DNA from: an uncultured Bacilli bacterium | Lineage (GTDB): Bacteria > Bacillota_I > Bacilli_A > RF39 > UBA660 | DNA length: 64,000 bases | Direction: 5' to 3' | Assembly (NCBI GenBank): GCA_934096265.1 | Contig: CAKOLI010000003.1 | Span: 18,701-82,700, forward strand | Shown: piece by piece, positions 1 to 8,642 of the stretch | Layout: each line of letters begins with the position of its first letter | Position numbering within the stretch: the first letter of the stretch is position 1 | The notes under the pieces: model-generated | Told to the model about the DNA's origin: nothing | Seen by the model: the letters and a program-made list of their open reading frames with translations, nothing else | Database searches by the model: none | Made by a program: the position numbers and the translations under genes

Positions 1-29
1 TTAAGTATATTAAGTGAGGAGGAAGAGTT

Positions 30-350
30 ATGAATTTTTTAGTTGATTGCGAAGGTATATTGCCTGTAGTTAAATTTGTTAGAAATGGTATTATGCCTTT
101 ATTTCAAATAGGTATTCCTATTATTTTGATTGTTTTAGGTACAATTGATTTAGGGAAAGCTGTAATAGCTGGTAAGGAAGAAGAAATTAAGAAAAATCAA
201 CAAATGCTTATTAAAAGGGCGATATCTGCAGTAGCTGTATTCTTTGTTACTACATTAGTATCATTTATATTTGGTATATTTGCATCTAGTGGTGCTGATG
301 TTGAAGGTACTAAAGGTAACTTTATGGAATGTTGGGATCAAGCTAATTAA
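30..350 (+). CDS. small membrane protein, unknown function
   Basis: This 106-residue protein has two clear hydrophobic segments (about residues 22-46 and 64-88) separated by a charged loop with EEEIKKNQQ. Its size and two-helix layout recall TrbC/VirB2-like pilin proteins, but I see no decisive motif, so the function is unknown. A strong Shine-Dalgarno (GGAGGAAG, about 17-24) fixes the start. It is followed by an 80-base gap before tsaE. Codon use is not clearly foreign. The gene may belong to an operon that begins outside the window. Confidence 0.6.
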   Translation: MNFLVDCEGILPVVKFVRNGIMPLFQIGIPIILIVLGTIDLGKAVIAGKEEEIKKNQQMLIKRAISAVAVFFVTTLVSFIFGIFASSGADVEGTKGNFMECWDQAN

Positions 351-378
351 GAATTTTTCTTTTTAGTTAAAAAAGGTA

Positions 379-408
379 TTGTATTAGATATCTTTTTTTT
401 GATATAAT
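379..408 (+). promoter_or_regulatory. putative sigma-A promoter of the tsaE operon
   Basis: TTGTAT at 379-384 and TATAAT at 403-408 are 18 bases apart, 23 bases upstream of the tsaE start. The -35 box is imperfect. Confidence 0.45.
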
Positions 409-430
409 AATTTTACGAGGTGAATAGAAA

Positions 431-880
431 ATGAATGAATATAAAGTTACGACTTATAATGAAGATGAGACTGTAGCGATTGCACAAAATATTGAGGCTG
501 AAAAGTTTCCTAATATGATTATTACTTTAAATGGTGATTTGGGTAGTGGTAAGACAGTTTTTACGAAAGGTTTTGCTCATGCAATGGGTATTGATGAGGT
601 TACTTCTCCTACTTTTAATATTATTAAGGAATATAATGGGGAATTACCTTTATATCATATGGATTTATATAGAGTAGAAGGGGATGTAGAAGGTCTTGGA
701 TTAGAGGAATATTTTCATAAGAATGGTGTTGTTATTATTGAATGGGCTGATATGATTAGTGATTATTTACCTAAAAAGAGACTTGATGTTAGGATTAAGA
801 TTGTTGATGAGAATACTAGGATTTTTATATTTATTCCTTATGGGGAAGAATATGAACGTATATGTGAGGCTTCTTTATGA
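431..880 (+). CDS. tsaE: tRNA threonylcarbamoyladenosine biosynthesis ATPase TsaE
   Basis: TsaE is the P-loop ATPase that works with TsaB and TsaD to make t6A at position 37 of ANN-decoding tRNAs in the cytoplasm. At 149 residues it is a normal length. The Walker A motif GDLGSGKT lies at residues 35-42, and the family-typical EWAD lies near residues 104-107. The spacer TSPTF after the P-loop is also typical. It overlaps tsaB by 4 bases (ATGA), and tsaE-tsaB-rimI-tsaD form one tightly packed operon, which supports the call strongly. Confidence 0.95.
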   Translation: MNEYKVTTYNEDETVAIAQNIEAEKFPNMIITLNGDLGSGKTVFTKGFAHAMGIDEVTSPTFNIIKEYNGELPLYHMDLYRVEGDVEGLGLEEYFHKNGVVIIEWADMISDYLPKKRLDVRIKIVDENTRIFIFIPYGEEYERICEASL

Positions 881-1500
881 TAAGTTTGTTTATAGATACG
901 TCTTTTAGTGATGTATCTATTGCTATTGTTAGGGATGGTAAGTTACTTAGTAGTGTATGCCGTGATATACCTAATCAGCATTCTATTTATGTGGTTCCTT
1001 ATGTTAAGGAGGTATTTGATAAGGCTTCTTTAGAATATAGTGATATTGATAATATTATGGTGGTTAATGGTCCTGGATCTTTTACTGGGATTAGGATAGG
1101 TCTTACTGTTGCTAAGATAATGGGGTATTCTCTTAATAAGGGGATTATTCCTGTATCTTCTTTGAAGGCTCTTGCGTTATCTTGTGATAATAAGGGTAGT
1201 AACGTTATGTCTTTGATATATGCTAGGAATGATAATTATTATATTGGTGTATATGATAAGGATTGTAATGAGCTTTGTGAGGAGCATTTTGGTAGTAAGG
1301 AAGAGGTAGAGTTACTTAGGAATAAGTATGATGATATTATGATTGTTTCTAATTTAGCTATAGATATTTCTTTGGCTAGTGTAGTTAGTTATGATATTCC
1401 TAAGATAGTTGATTATTATAAGAATTGTAAGGAGCTTAATTCTTTCTTAGTTAAATGTAATTATTTAAAGTTGCCTCAGGCGGTGAGTGATTTAAAATGA
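877..1500 (+). CDS. tsaB: tRNA threonylcarbamoyladenosine biosynthesis protein TsaB
   Basis: TsaB is an inactive TsaD paralogue that forms the TsaBD heterodimer needed for t6A synthesis. The ASKHA-type N-terminus (FIDTSFSDVSIAI) and the conserved NGPGSFTGIRIGL at residues 64-76 are diagnostic. At 207 residues it is near the usual 220-230. It overlaps both neighbours by 4 bases, indicating translational coupling in the t6A operon. Confidence 0.95.
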   Translation: MISLFIDTSFSDVSIAIVRDGKLLSSVCRDIPNQHSIYVVPYVKEVFDKASLEYSDIDNIMVVNGPGSFTGIRIGLTVAKIMGYSLNKGIIPVSSLKALALSCDNKGSNVMSLIYARNDNYYIGVYDKDCNELCEEHFGSKEEVELLRNKYDDIMIVSNLAIDISLASVVSYDIPKIVDYYKNCKELNSFLVKCNYLKLPQAVSDLK

Positions 1501-1850
1501 TGCGTGATGTTTCTTTAGATAGTGATAATCCTTTTCTTTTTAGGTTTGAATACATATGTGATGATATTTCGGTTGGATATTTGGAATATTTGGTTATGTA
1601 TGATAGGATGGAGATTCAAGATGTGTTTGTTTTAGATGAGTATAGAGGGCGTGGTATAGGTACTAAGCTGCTTGCTTATTTAATTAGTGTAGCGATTGGC
1701 TTAAGGGTTATTAATATAACTTTGGAGGTTAGGGTTTCTAATTATGTGGCTAGACTTTTGTATAGGAATTTTGGATTTAGAGAGGTTGCGATTAGGCATA
1801 ATTATTATGGTAATGAAGATGGGATACTTATGGAGAAGCAGGTGATGTAG
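1497..1850 (+). CDS. rimI: RimI-like GNAT acetyltransferase
   Basis: This is a GNAT-fold acetyltransferase of the RimI (ribosomal protein S18 N-terminal acetylation) type, judged mainly by its position between tsaB and tsaD. The acetyl-CoA motif A is seen in DEYRGRGIGTKLLAYL (about residues 47-62), and a RLLYRNFGF motif B follows. At 117 residues it is shorter than the usual ~145-150, chiefly in its N-terminal part. ATGATG offers two adjacent starts. The true substrate cannot be told from sequence. Confidence 0.8.
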   Translation: MMRDVSLDSDNPFLFRFEYICDDISVGYLEYLVMYDRMEIQDVFVLDEYRGRGIGTKLLAYLISVAIGLRVINITLEVRVSNYVARLLYRNFGFREVAIRHNYYGNEDGILMEKQVM

Positions 1851-1853
1851 GTT

Positions 1854-2867
1854 ATGGATATATTTTGTTTGGCAATAGAGAGTTCTTGTGATGAGATGAG
1901 TATGAGTATTATTAAGAATGGTTGTGAAGAGATTGCTACGGTTGTTTTTTCTCAGATTGATATTCATAAGAAGTTTGGTGGTGTGGTACCTGAGGTCGCT
2001 AGTAGGAGTCATGTAGAGGCTGTTACTATGGTGCTTGATGAGGTTTTAAATAAAGCTAATATGGGTATTGATGATATAGATATAATAGGGGTTACTTATG
2101 GGCCTGGTCTTATTGGTTCTTTGCTTATTGGGGTACAGGCAGCGAAGACGCTTTCGATGATTTATAATAAGCCTCTTGTTCCTGTTCATCATATAGCGGG
2201 TCATATATATGCGAATAATTTAGAGGAGAGGTTAGAGTTTCCTTTGATTGCTCTTGTTGTTAGTGGTGGGCATACTGATTTGATTTATATGGATAGCGAT
2301 TATTCTTTTGTTAGGATAGGTTCTACTTTAGATGATGCAGTGGGTGAGGCTTATGATAAGGTTGCTAAGGTAATAGGTCTTGATTATCCTGGTGGGCCTC
2401 TTATAGATAAGTTAGCTGTCAGTGGAAATGATACTTATGATTTACCACTTCCTCTTGATGATAAGAGTTATAATTTTAGTTTTAGTGGGATAAAGAGTGC
2501 TGTTGTTAATTTGGTGCATAATGAGCGCCAGAGAGGGAATTCTATTAGGGTTAATGATATGGCTTGTAGTTTTCAGAATAGGGTAGTTAATGTTATTTGT
2601 AAGAAGACTATGAGGGCTATTTCTTGTTATAATGTTAAGAATTTGATAGTAGCGGGAGGGGTTGCCGCGAATCTAGGGCTTAGGAGTAAGCTTGCTATGC
2701 TTACTAAGGAGAATGGTATTAAGTTATCAATACCTAGAATAAAGTATTGTACGGATAATGCTGCGATGATAGGAGCAGCGGCATATTATGCATATAAGAA
2801 GGGTATTGTAGGAGATTTATATCTTAATGCTAAGGCTATAGATAGTTTATATAAGAGTGATAATTAG
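1854..2867 (+). CDS. tsaD: tRNA N6-adenosine threonylcarbamoyltransferase TsaD
   Basis: TsaD transfers the threonylcarbamoyl group to A37 of tRNA. Its metal-binding histidines are seen in HHIAGH (residues 112-117), with SGGHTDL near 138-144, [16 protein letters not shown], and a C-terminal DNAAMIGAA motif. Its 337 residues match the family. It is the last gene of the tsaE-tsaB-rimI-tsaD operon. An 83-base gap then precedes ftsY, with its own -10 box. Confidence 0.96.
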   Translation: MDIFCLAIESSCDEMSMSIIKNGCEEIATVVFSQIDIHKKFGGVVPEVASRSHVEAVTMVLDEVLNKANMGIDDIDIIGVTYGPGLIGSLLIGVQAAKTLSMIYNKPLVPVHHIAGHIYANNLEERLEFPLIALVVSGGHTDLIYMDSDYSFVRIGSTLDDAVGEAYDKVAKVIGLDYPGGPLIDKLAVSGNDTYDLPLPLDDKSYNFSFSGIKSAVVNLVHNERQRGNSIRVNDMACSFQNRVVNVICKKTMRAISCYNVKNLIVAGGVAANLGLRSKLAMLTKENGIKLSIPRIKYCTDNAAMIGAAAYYAYKKGIVGDLYLNAKAIDSLYKSDN

Positions 2868-2950
2868 TAGTTAATACTAATTTTTTTCTAAATAGGGTAT
2901 ATTATTTTAGAAAATTTTGTTATAATTATATATGTAGATAGGAGCGGGTT

Positions 2951-3919
2951 ATGGGTATTTTTGATAAGATTAAGAATATTTTTAGTAAGAATGATGAAGC
3001 TGTTTATAAGTATGATGAGGCTCTTAAGAAAAGTAGAGGAGAGTTTGTATCTAAGTTAGGTAATTTGAGTAAGAAGTATAAGTTTATTAATGAAGATTAT
3101 TTTGAGGAATTAGAAGATATTCTTATTATGTCTGATATTGGAGTTAATACGGTAGTTAAGTTTGTAGATAAGTTAAGAGATAGAGTTAAGATGGAGAATA
3201 TTACTTCTTCTTTGGTGTTAAAGGAGATTATTGTTGACGAGCTTTTTATAATGTATGTTGATAATGGTGTTATAGATAGTAAGATTCATTATAATGAAAA
3301 TGGGTTATCTGTTCTTTTGTTTGTTGGTGTTAATGGTGTTGGTAAGACGACTACGATTGGTAAGATTGCTAGTATGCTTAAGCATCAAGGTAAGAAGGTT
3401 ATGTTAGTAGCAGGTGATACATTTAGAGCAGGGGCTGTAGAGCAAATAGTTTCTTGGGGAGAAAGAAGTGGTGTTAGGGTTGTATCTAAGGAAAATGGTG
3501 ATGCTTCTAGTGTTATTTATGATGGATTAGAGGAAGCTGTTAGAGATAAATATGATGTTGTTTTGATTGATACGGCTGGTAGGCTTCAGAATAAGGTTAA
3601 TTTGATGCAAGAGCTTGCTAAGATTAATAAGGTTATTAAGAATAAGATTGGTAGAGAACCTGATGAGACTTTGTTAGTTATAGATGCTACGACGGGGCAA
3701 AATGGTATATCACAGGCTAAAGCTTTTAAGGAGATTACAGATATTACTGGTATTGTTTTAACTAAGTTAGATGGTACCGCTAAGGGGGGGATAGTGCTTG
3801 CGATTAAGGATGAGGTTAATTTGCCTGTTAAGTTTGTTGGTCTTGGTGAAGGGGACGATGATATAGAGCCTTTTGATATTGAAAAATATATATATGGTTT
3901 GTTTAAAGATTTAGGATAG
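2951..3919 (+). CDS. ftsY: signal recognition particle receptor FtsY
   Basis: FtsY is the membrane-associated SRP GTPase that docks ribosome-nascent chain-SRP complexes at SecYEG. The NG domain is complete: G1 GVNGVGKTT (about residues 126-134), DTFRAGA (about 156-162), DTAGR (207-211) and TKLDG (about 271-275). The acidic A domain seen in proteobacterial FtsY is almost absent, as in many Firmicutes. A TATAAT at 2921-2926 and an AGGAG-like Shine-Dalgarno at 2940-2944 support this start. ylxM lies two genes downstream, as in Bacillus, but ffh does not follow. Confidence 0.96.
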   Translation: MGIFDKIKNIFSKNDEAVYKYDEALKKSRGEFVSKLGNLSKKYKFINEDYFEELEDILIMSDIGVNTVVKFVDKLRDRVKMENITSSLVLKEIIVDELFIMYVDNGVIDSKIHYNENGLSVLLFVGVNGVGKTTTIGKIASMLKHQGKKVMLVAGDTFRAGAVEQIVSWGERSGVRVVSKENGDASSVIYDGLEEAVRDKYDVVLIDTAGRLQNKVNLMQELAKINKVIKNKIGREPDETLLVIDATTGQNGISQAKAFKEITDITGIVLTKLDGTAKGGIVLAIKDEVNLPVKFVGLGEGDDDIEPFDIEKYIYGLFKDLG

Positions 3920-3933
3920 AAAGGGTGAATTGT

Positions 3934-4191
3934 ATGGATTTAAAAATAGCAAAGATAGAAAGGATTTTTTGTATAGTAACTGGAGTTATTGCTTTATGTC
4001 TTATTGTATGTGCATTTGTTAATTATATTTTTATACCAGCTTCTTGTATTATGAGTGCATTATGTTTGTTTTCGGTTTGGTATATTATTAAGGATATAAA
4101 GAAGTATAAATCTTATTCTTTAATACCTTTTATTGTTGGTATTATGTTAGTAGTATTTGCGGTTATTTATACAATAGTTATGACAAGATAA
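3934..4191 (+). CDS. small integral membrane protein, unknown function
   Basis: An 85-residue protein with three predicted membrane helices and a charged hinge (KDIKKYKSY). I place the start at ATG 3934, because AAAGGGTG at 3921-3928 then lies at a good distance. A GTG at 3925 in the same frame would overlap that site. It shares the stop-start region with ylxM (ends at 4191, where ylxM starts). I do not recognise a family. Confidence 0.65.
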   Translation: MDLKIAKIERIFCIVTGVIALCLIVCAFVNYIFIPASCIMSALCLFSVWYIIKDIKKYKSYSLIPFIVGIMLVVFAVIYTIVMTR

Positions 4192-4484
4192 TGAAGGAAT
4201 ATGATTATATTATAAGGCTTTATGATTATTATTCTGAGTTACTTACTGTGAGGCAGAGGAAGTATTTTGAGGCTTATTATTTTAATAATTATAGTTTGTC
4301 AGAGATAGCGGATAATTTTAATATTAGTAGGAATGCTATATATAAGGCTATTAAGGCTGTGGATGGTAAGCTTATGTTGTATGAGAGTAAGATGTGTTTG
4401 TGTAAGAAGAGAAAAAGGTTAGAAGAGATAGTTAAGGTAATTGATGATGAAGATGTTAAGAATGAGTTAATGAATATGTATTAA
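4191..4484 (+). CDS. ylxM: YlxM/p13-like DNA-binding protein, SRP-associated
   Basis: This UPF0122 protein has a sigma-70 region 4-like helix-turn-helix: LTVRQRKYFEAYYFNN, then SLSEIADNFNISRNAIY (about residues 16-50). It is 97 residues long. Family members are usually encoded directly before ffh and are thought to modulate SRP. Here ftsY is nearby, but the next genes are a 46-residue membrane protein and a Clp-like ATPase, so the classic ftsY-ylxM-ffh order is broken. Confidence 0.88.
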   Translation: MKEYDYIIRLYDYYSELLTVRQRKYFEAYYFNNYSLSEIADNFNISRNAIYKAIKAVDGKLMLYESKMCLCKKRKRLEEIVKVIDDEDVKNELMNMY

Positions 4485-4496
4485 GTAGGTGATTAT

Positions 4497-4637
4497 ATGG
4501 ATAATAAGAAAAGGGTTAGAGTTGTTTATGATTTTCGTAAGAGGACTAAGGGTGGATTTATGGATGCAATGTTTTTAGTAGGGATGATTGTGACTATTGC
4601 TCTTTGGTTTATGATATTGTTTTTAGGAGGTGTTTAA
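4497..4637 (+). CDS. 46-residue single-span membrane peptide
   Basis: A short ORF with a basic N-terminal half (MDNKKRVRVVYDFRKRTKGG) and one membrane helix (AMFLVGMIVTIALWFMILFL). TAGGTGATT upstream of ATG 4497 is a plausible ribosome site. Its stop is one base before the next ATG (4639), so it is likely cotranslated with the AAA+ gene. Function unknown. It could anchor the AAA+ protein at the membrane (inference only). Confidence 0.55.
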   Translation: MDNKKRVRVVYDFRKRTKGGFMDAMFLVGMIVTIALWFMILFLGGV

Positions 4638-4638
4638 G

Positions 4639-5565
4639 ATGGATGGGCTATCTGATGATTCTATTTTAAAGAGGTATGCGGATGAAATGACTGCGGTAAA
4701 GTATGTAACTAATCCTGCGATTGCTAGGGAAAGTGAGCTTAAGAAGTTGATGCTTGTTCTTCTTACTCCTGAGAAGTCTGCTGTTTTAGTTGGTAAGCCT
4801 GGTATTGGTAAGACCGCTATTGTAGAAGGGCTTGCTTATAATATTCAGTATGATAATGTACCTAATTTGCTTAAGGGTTATAAGATATATAGGGTTAATA
4901 CTACGGCACTTCTTGGTAATGATAATGGGGAAAATAGGGTACTTAAGTTGATTAAAGAATTGCAGAGTTTAGATAAGATTATTTTATTTATTGATGAAAT
5001 TCATACTTTGATTGGGAATAGTGAGCAAGGGGCTCTTGATTTAGCTCAGATGTTTAAGGAAGGTCTTAGTAGAGGGACTATTAAGATGATAGGAGCTACT
5101 ACAACGTATGAATATGAGACATATATATTGAAGGATAAGGCTTTTGTTAGAAGATTTGAGAGAATTGATGTGGAAGAGCCTACTCAAGAGATGTGTGTTA
5201 AAATTTTGATGCAAACTTTACCTAAATTAGAGTATCAAACTGGTGCTAAGTTAAATTATACTGATTTTCAAAAAGAGAATATATTTAAGTTTATTGTTAA
5301 TATGACTAGTGAGTATAAGAGGATATATGAAATTTCTTCTAGGTATCCAGATATATGTTTAACTATTTTGAGACAAGCTTTTAGTAATGCTTTGTTTGAA
5401 AATTCTTCTTCTGTTACTTTTAAGAATATTTATGATGCGATTAGGTTTTCTAAAGCGGTATATCCTGATGTTATTAAGAAGGAATTAGTGGTATTTAAGG
5501 AAATGTTTAAGGAAGAGTTAAAGAAAGAGCATGTTGTTGTTGATCCAGATAATTATTTGAAATGA
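4639..5565 (+). CDS. AAA+ ATPase resembling the first ATPase domain of ClpA/B/C
   Basis: A 308-residue protein that is essentially one AAA+ module. Walker A GKPGIGKT is at residues 52-59, Walker B ILFIDEIH near 115-122, the sensor-1 region is GATTTYEYE, and the arginine-finger region is AFVRRFERIDVEEP. These are the hallmarks of the Clp/Hsp100 D1 domain. The Clp N domain, the middle domain, D2 and the ClpP-binding loop are all absent, so it is not an ordinary unfoldase. GTG 4630 is in frame, but AGGAGG at 4625-4630 favours ATG 4639. It may act as a stand-alone remodeller with a partner. Confidence 0.75.
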   Translation: MDGLSDDSILKRYADEMTAVKYVTNPAIARESELKKLMLVLLTPEKSAVLVGKPGIGKTAIVEGLAYNIQYDNVPNLLKGYKIYRVNTTALLGNDNGENRVLKLIKELQSLDKIILFIDEIHTLIGNSEQGALDLAQMFKEGLSRGTIKMIGATTTYEYETYILKDKAFVRRFERIDVEEPTQEMCVKILMQTLPKLEYQTGAKLNYTDFQKENIFKFIVNMTSEYKRIYEISSRYPDICLTILRQAFSNALFENSSSVTFKNIYDAIRFSKAVYPDVIKKELVVFKEMFKEELKKEHVVVDPDNYLK

Positions 5566-5675
5566 TGGCTAGGTATTATGTGTTTCTTTGCTTATCTTAA
5601 TTAATTTATGTTGATATATATTTTTATTAGGAATATATTAGTACTGGTAGATGTTTTACGAAAGGAATAATGGTT

Positions 5676-7421
5676 ATGATAGAGAAACTAATTATGAAGG
5701 TTAAGAATTTATATAATAGTGTTAATGTTAAGATTAGGAATATGTGGTATAAGGGATATAAGATGCCTAGGAATATTAAGTATTTTGAGGGTAGTTTGTA
5801 TGATGCTGTTTTTGAGTCAGCATTAAAGTATCCTACTAATATTGCTCTTGTTTATTATGATAATCAAATTAGTTATAAACAACTTATTAAGAGAATTAAT
5901 AAGTGTGCTAAGGCTTTGAGAGCATATGGGATTGGTCCTTCTGATAAGGTAACTATATGTATGCCTAATACTCCAGAAGAGGTTATTATGTTTTATGCTA
6001 TTAATGAGATAGGTGCTGTTGCTAATATGATTCATCCTTTGTCTTCTGAGAAGGAGATTTTGTATTATTTGAATAAGAGTAATTCTAGGTTTATGTTATG
6101 TATAGATATAGCTTATAAGAAGGTTAGGAATATTATTAATGAGACTAATGTAGAGAAGGTTGTTATTACTTCTGCGACTAAGTCTATGGAGAGAATTACT
6201 GCGTTGGTGTACTGGCTTTTTAAGGGAAGAAAGTTTGGTGTTAAAGAGGATGATAAGTTTATTTTATGGGATCATTTTATTAAGAAGGGGAATAGTTATA
6301 ATTTAGATCCATATGAGAGTGTGGATAGTAATGCTCCAGCGGTTATTTTATATAGTGGAGGAACTACTGGTAAGCCTAAGGGGGTAGTTATTAGTAATTA
6401 TTCATTTAATATACAGGCTCTTCAAAGTAGGTATGTTTCTTCTGTGTTGGTACCTGAAAATTCATTTTTGACTTTTTTACCTAATTTTCATGCTTTTGGT
6501 ATAGGTATTTGTACTCATACTCCTTTGTTTAATGGGATGACGGCAATATTAATACCTCAGTTTGATTCTAAAAAGTTTAAGAAGTATATTAGGAAGTATC
6601 GTTTTAATGTATTATGTGGTGTTCCTACTTTATATGATTATATTTCTAAGTTGTCTTTTAAGAAGAATGAGCTTAAGTGTTTGAAGTTAGTTGTTTGTGG
6701 AGGAGATTCTATGAGTCTTTCACTTAAACAGAGGGTAAATGATTTTTTGCGTAGGTATGGTTCTTCTACTGATATTAAAATTGGATATGGTTTGACAGAG
6801 TCTTCTGGGGTAGTGTCATTGTCTCCTTTTGGGGTGTATGATGCTTCTGATGTTATTGGTTATCCTTTTCCTGATACTTTTTTTAAGATAGTAGATATAG
6901 ATACTAAGGAGTATAAGAAGACGGGTGAAGCTGGAGAGATATGTATATCTGGACCTAACGTTATGCTTGGGTATTTGGATGAGGAAGAGGAAACTAAGAA
7001 TACTTTAGAAGAACGTGATGGTAGGGTATGGCTTCATACTGGCGATATTGGTTATATAGATGAAAAGGGTCTATTGCATTATAAATCAAGGTTAAAGAGG
7101 ATGATTATTACTAGTGGTTATAATGTATATCCTTCTTTAGTAGAAGAGGTTTTGATGGGGCATGAAGCTGTTTTGAATTGTGCTGTTATAGGTGTTCCTG
7201 ATAGTAATAAAGGAGAGATTGTTAAGGCTTTTGTGGTGCTTAAGGAAGGAAAAAATCCTATGATTGCAAGAGCTAGTATTCAAAAATATTTGAAGAAGTA
7301 TTTGGCTAGGTATGAGCAACCTAGGGAAATAGCGTTTTTGGATGAGTTGCCTAAGACTAAGCTTGGTAAGATAGCATATAAGGAGTTAGAGGAATTACAC
7401 ACAAAAAATACTAATCGTTAA
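5676..7421 (+). CDS. AMP-forming acyl-CoA synthetase/ligase
   Basis: An ANL-superfamily adenylate-forming enzyme of about 581 residues. It activates a carboxylate as acyl-AMP, then transfers it to CoA (or a carrier). The P-loop YSGGTTGKPKG, the GYGLTESSG motif, HTGDIGYIDEKG, and the C-terminal catalytic-lysine region KTKLGKIAYK are all present. A basic N-terminal extension (first ~35 residues) precedes the usual fold. ATG 5670 is only 3 bases from AAAGGA, so ATG 5676 is preferred. Substrate chain length cannot be told. It ends inside a terminator shared with the convergent permease gene. Confidence 0.87.
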   Translation: MIEKLIMKVKNLYNSVNVKIRNMWYKGYKMPRNIKYFEGSLYDAVFESALKYPTNIALVYYDNQISYKQLIKRINKCAKALRAYGIGPSDKVTICMPNTPEEVIMFYAINEIGAVANMIHPLSSEKEILYYLNKSNSRFMLCIDIAYKKVRNIINETNVEKVVITSATKSMERITALVYWLFKGRKFGVKEDDKFILWDHFIKKGNSYNLDPYESVDSNAPAVILYSGGTTGKPKGVVISNYSFNIQALQSRYVSSVLVPENSFLTFLPNFHAFGIGICTHTPLFNGMTAILIPQFDSKKFKKYIRKYRFNVLCGVPTLYDYISKLSFKKNELKCLKLVVCGGDSMSLSLKQRVNDFLRRYGSSTDIKIGYGLTESSGVVSLSPFGVYDASDVIGYPFPDTFFKIVDIDTKEYKKTGEAGEICISGPNVMLGYLDEEEETKNTLEERDGRVWLHTGDIGYIDEKGLLHYKSRLKRMIITSGYNVYPSLVEEVLMGHEAVLNCAVIGVPDSNKGEIVKAFVVLKEGKNPMIARASIQKYLKKYLARYEQPREIAFLDELPKTKLGKIAYKELEELHTKNTNR

Positions 7422-7439
7422 TTTTGATTAGTATTTTTT
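7403..7439. terminator. bidirectional terminator containing both stop codons
   Basis: A perfect 14-base inverted repeat (7403-7416 and 7426-7439) with a 9-base loop, with A-tract and T-tract at the ends. The stop codons of the acyl-CoA synthetase (plus) and the permease (minus) both fall within it. Confidence 0.88.
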
Positions 7440-8205
7440 CTATGTAACTTACTAATATATACATTATATAGGAAACGATGGCTAGTATGATAATACCCAT
7501 GATTACAAGGTTTAAGTTAAATACTTGTGAGCCATACATGATTAGATATCCAATTCCTTCTTTTGATACTAGAAATTCTCCCATTATAACACCAATTAGT
7601 GACATGCTTACGTTTATTTTTAGTGAGCTTATTATAGTAGAGTAGTTGCTTGGTAATATGACCATTTTTAGTATTTGTAATTTGGACGATTTGAATGATT
7701 TTAATAGGTTTATTTTATTTTTGTCTGTGTTAGAGAATCCATTATATACTGTTATGGTTGTGACTATTACTGATATTAAGAGCGCCATGATTATTATGGA
7801 TTTCATGCTAGCACCTGACCATATTATGATAATAGGGCCTAGGGCTACTTTGGGAAGACTGTTTAAGATGGTAAGGTATGGATCTAGGACTTTGGCTATA
7901 AATTTATTCCACCATAAGATGATGGCTAGGATGGTTCCTAGAATGGTACCTATGATAAAGCTAACTAGTGTTTCATATACAGTGATGTAGATGTGGTTAA
8001 ATATGTTGTTTTGTTTGTATAATGTTATAATTGTTTTAGTTACTTCTTTGGGTGATGATGTTATAAAGGTATTAATTAGTTTTAAGTCTGCGAGTATTTG
8101 CCATATAATTATAAATGCTATAAAGATTAATATTTGTGTTATTATGACTAATATTTTTCTTCTTTTTTCTTTTTTTAGGTAGGTTTTGTGTTCTTCACTA
8201 TACAT
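7411..8205 (-). CDS. ABC transporter permease, NitT/TauT (SsuC/ThiX-like) type
   Basis: A 264-residue inner-membrane permease with about six helices and the EAA-loop region (NSLPKVALGPIIIIWSG, then a GFSNTDKNKINLLKSFKSS segment) typical of the nitrate/taurine/thiamine-precursor importer family. The start at 8205 overlaps the end of the ATPase gene (stop at 8198) by 8 bases, indicating translational coupling. A GTG/ATG further upstream would run deeper into that gene. Because the ATPase gene upstream is interrupted by a 3.6 kb element, this importer may be inactive or rely on an ATPase in trans. Confidence 0.88.
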   Translation of the reverse strand: MYSEEHKTYLKKEKRRKILVIITQILIFIAFIIIWQILADLKLINTFITSSPKEVTKTIITLYKQNNIFNHIYITVYETLVSFIIGTILGTILAIILWWNKFIAKVLDPYLTILNSLPKVALGPIIIIWSGASMKSIIIMALLISVIVTTITVYNGFSNTDKNKINLLKSFKSSKLQILKMVILPSNYSTIISSLKINVSMSLIGVIMGEFLVSKEGIGYLIMYGSQVFNLNLVIMGIIILAIVSYIMYILVSYIEKILIKIND

Positions 8206-8539
8206 GATGATCAATTTCCTTCCATATTTCTTCATAGTATATAGGAAATTCTTTACATTTTCTATTGTTTATAGGTGTAGATTTGTTGGTTAGGTTGATT
8301 TCAAATATTTTTTTGATTTTGGCAGGTCTTTTGCTTAAGACAATGATACGATCCGCCATAGAGATGGCTTCTGCTAAATCGTGTGTTACCATAATTATGG
8401 TCTTTTTTTCTTTTTTAATTATTTTATATACATCATCAGATACTGCTAGTCTGGTTTGGTAATCTAATGCTGAGAATGGTTCGTCTAACAGTAAGATATC
8501 TGGGGAGGTAGCTAGTGTCCTAATTAAAGCTACTCTTTG
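8198..8539 (-). pseudogene. ABC importer ATPase, 3' fragment (split by insertion)
   Basis: This minus-strand fragment encodes QRVALIRTLATSPDILL, then LLDEPFSALD (Walker B and D-loop) and MVTHDLAEAISMADRI (H-loop): the second half of a NitT/TauT-type ATPase. It lacks Walker A and the LSGG signature, which lie at 12100-12528. Joining 12528-12115 to 8539-8198 gives one 252-codon frame without stops, the normal size. The 114 codons here end overlapping the permease start. Confidence 0.92.
8532..8539. other. attachment core, left end of the 3.6 kb element
   Basis: ACTCTTTG at 8532-8539 is repeated at 12107-12114. It is the crossover region between the ATPase gene and the inserted element. Confidence 0.8.
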
Positions 8540-8642
8540 AGATTAGTGAAGACACTTTTTAATTTTTTTCCTTATTTTATTAGTGTTTAAGTGTGGCTTG
8601 ATACAGCCACTAATTTTAGTTTAACTTTAAATTTTAATAGAG

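Noticed and set aside
1701..2012. Minus-strand 103-residue ORF, and similar antisense ORFs in 22.9-26.2 kb
   Set aside because: They lie opposite clear core genes (rimI, tsaD, addA), have low-complexity sequence rich in I, N, H and T, and no family features.
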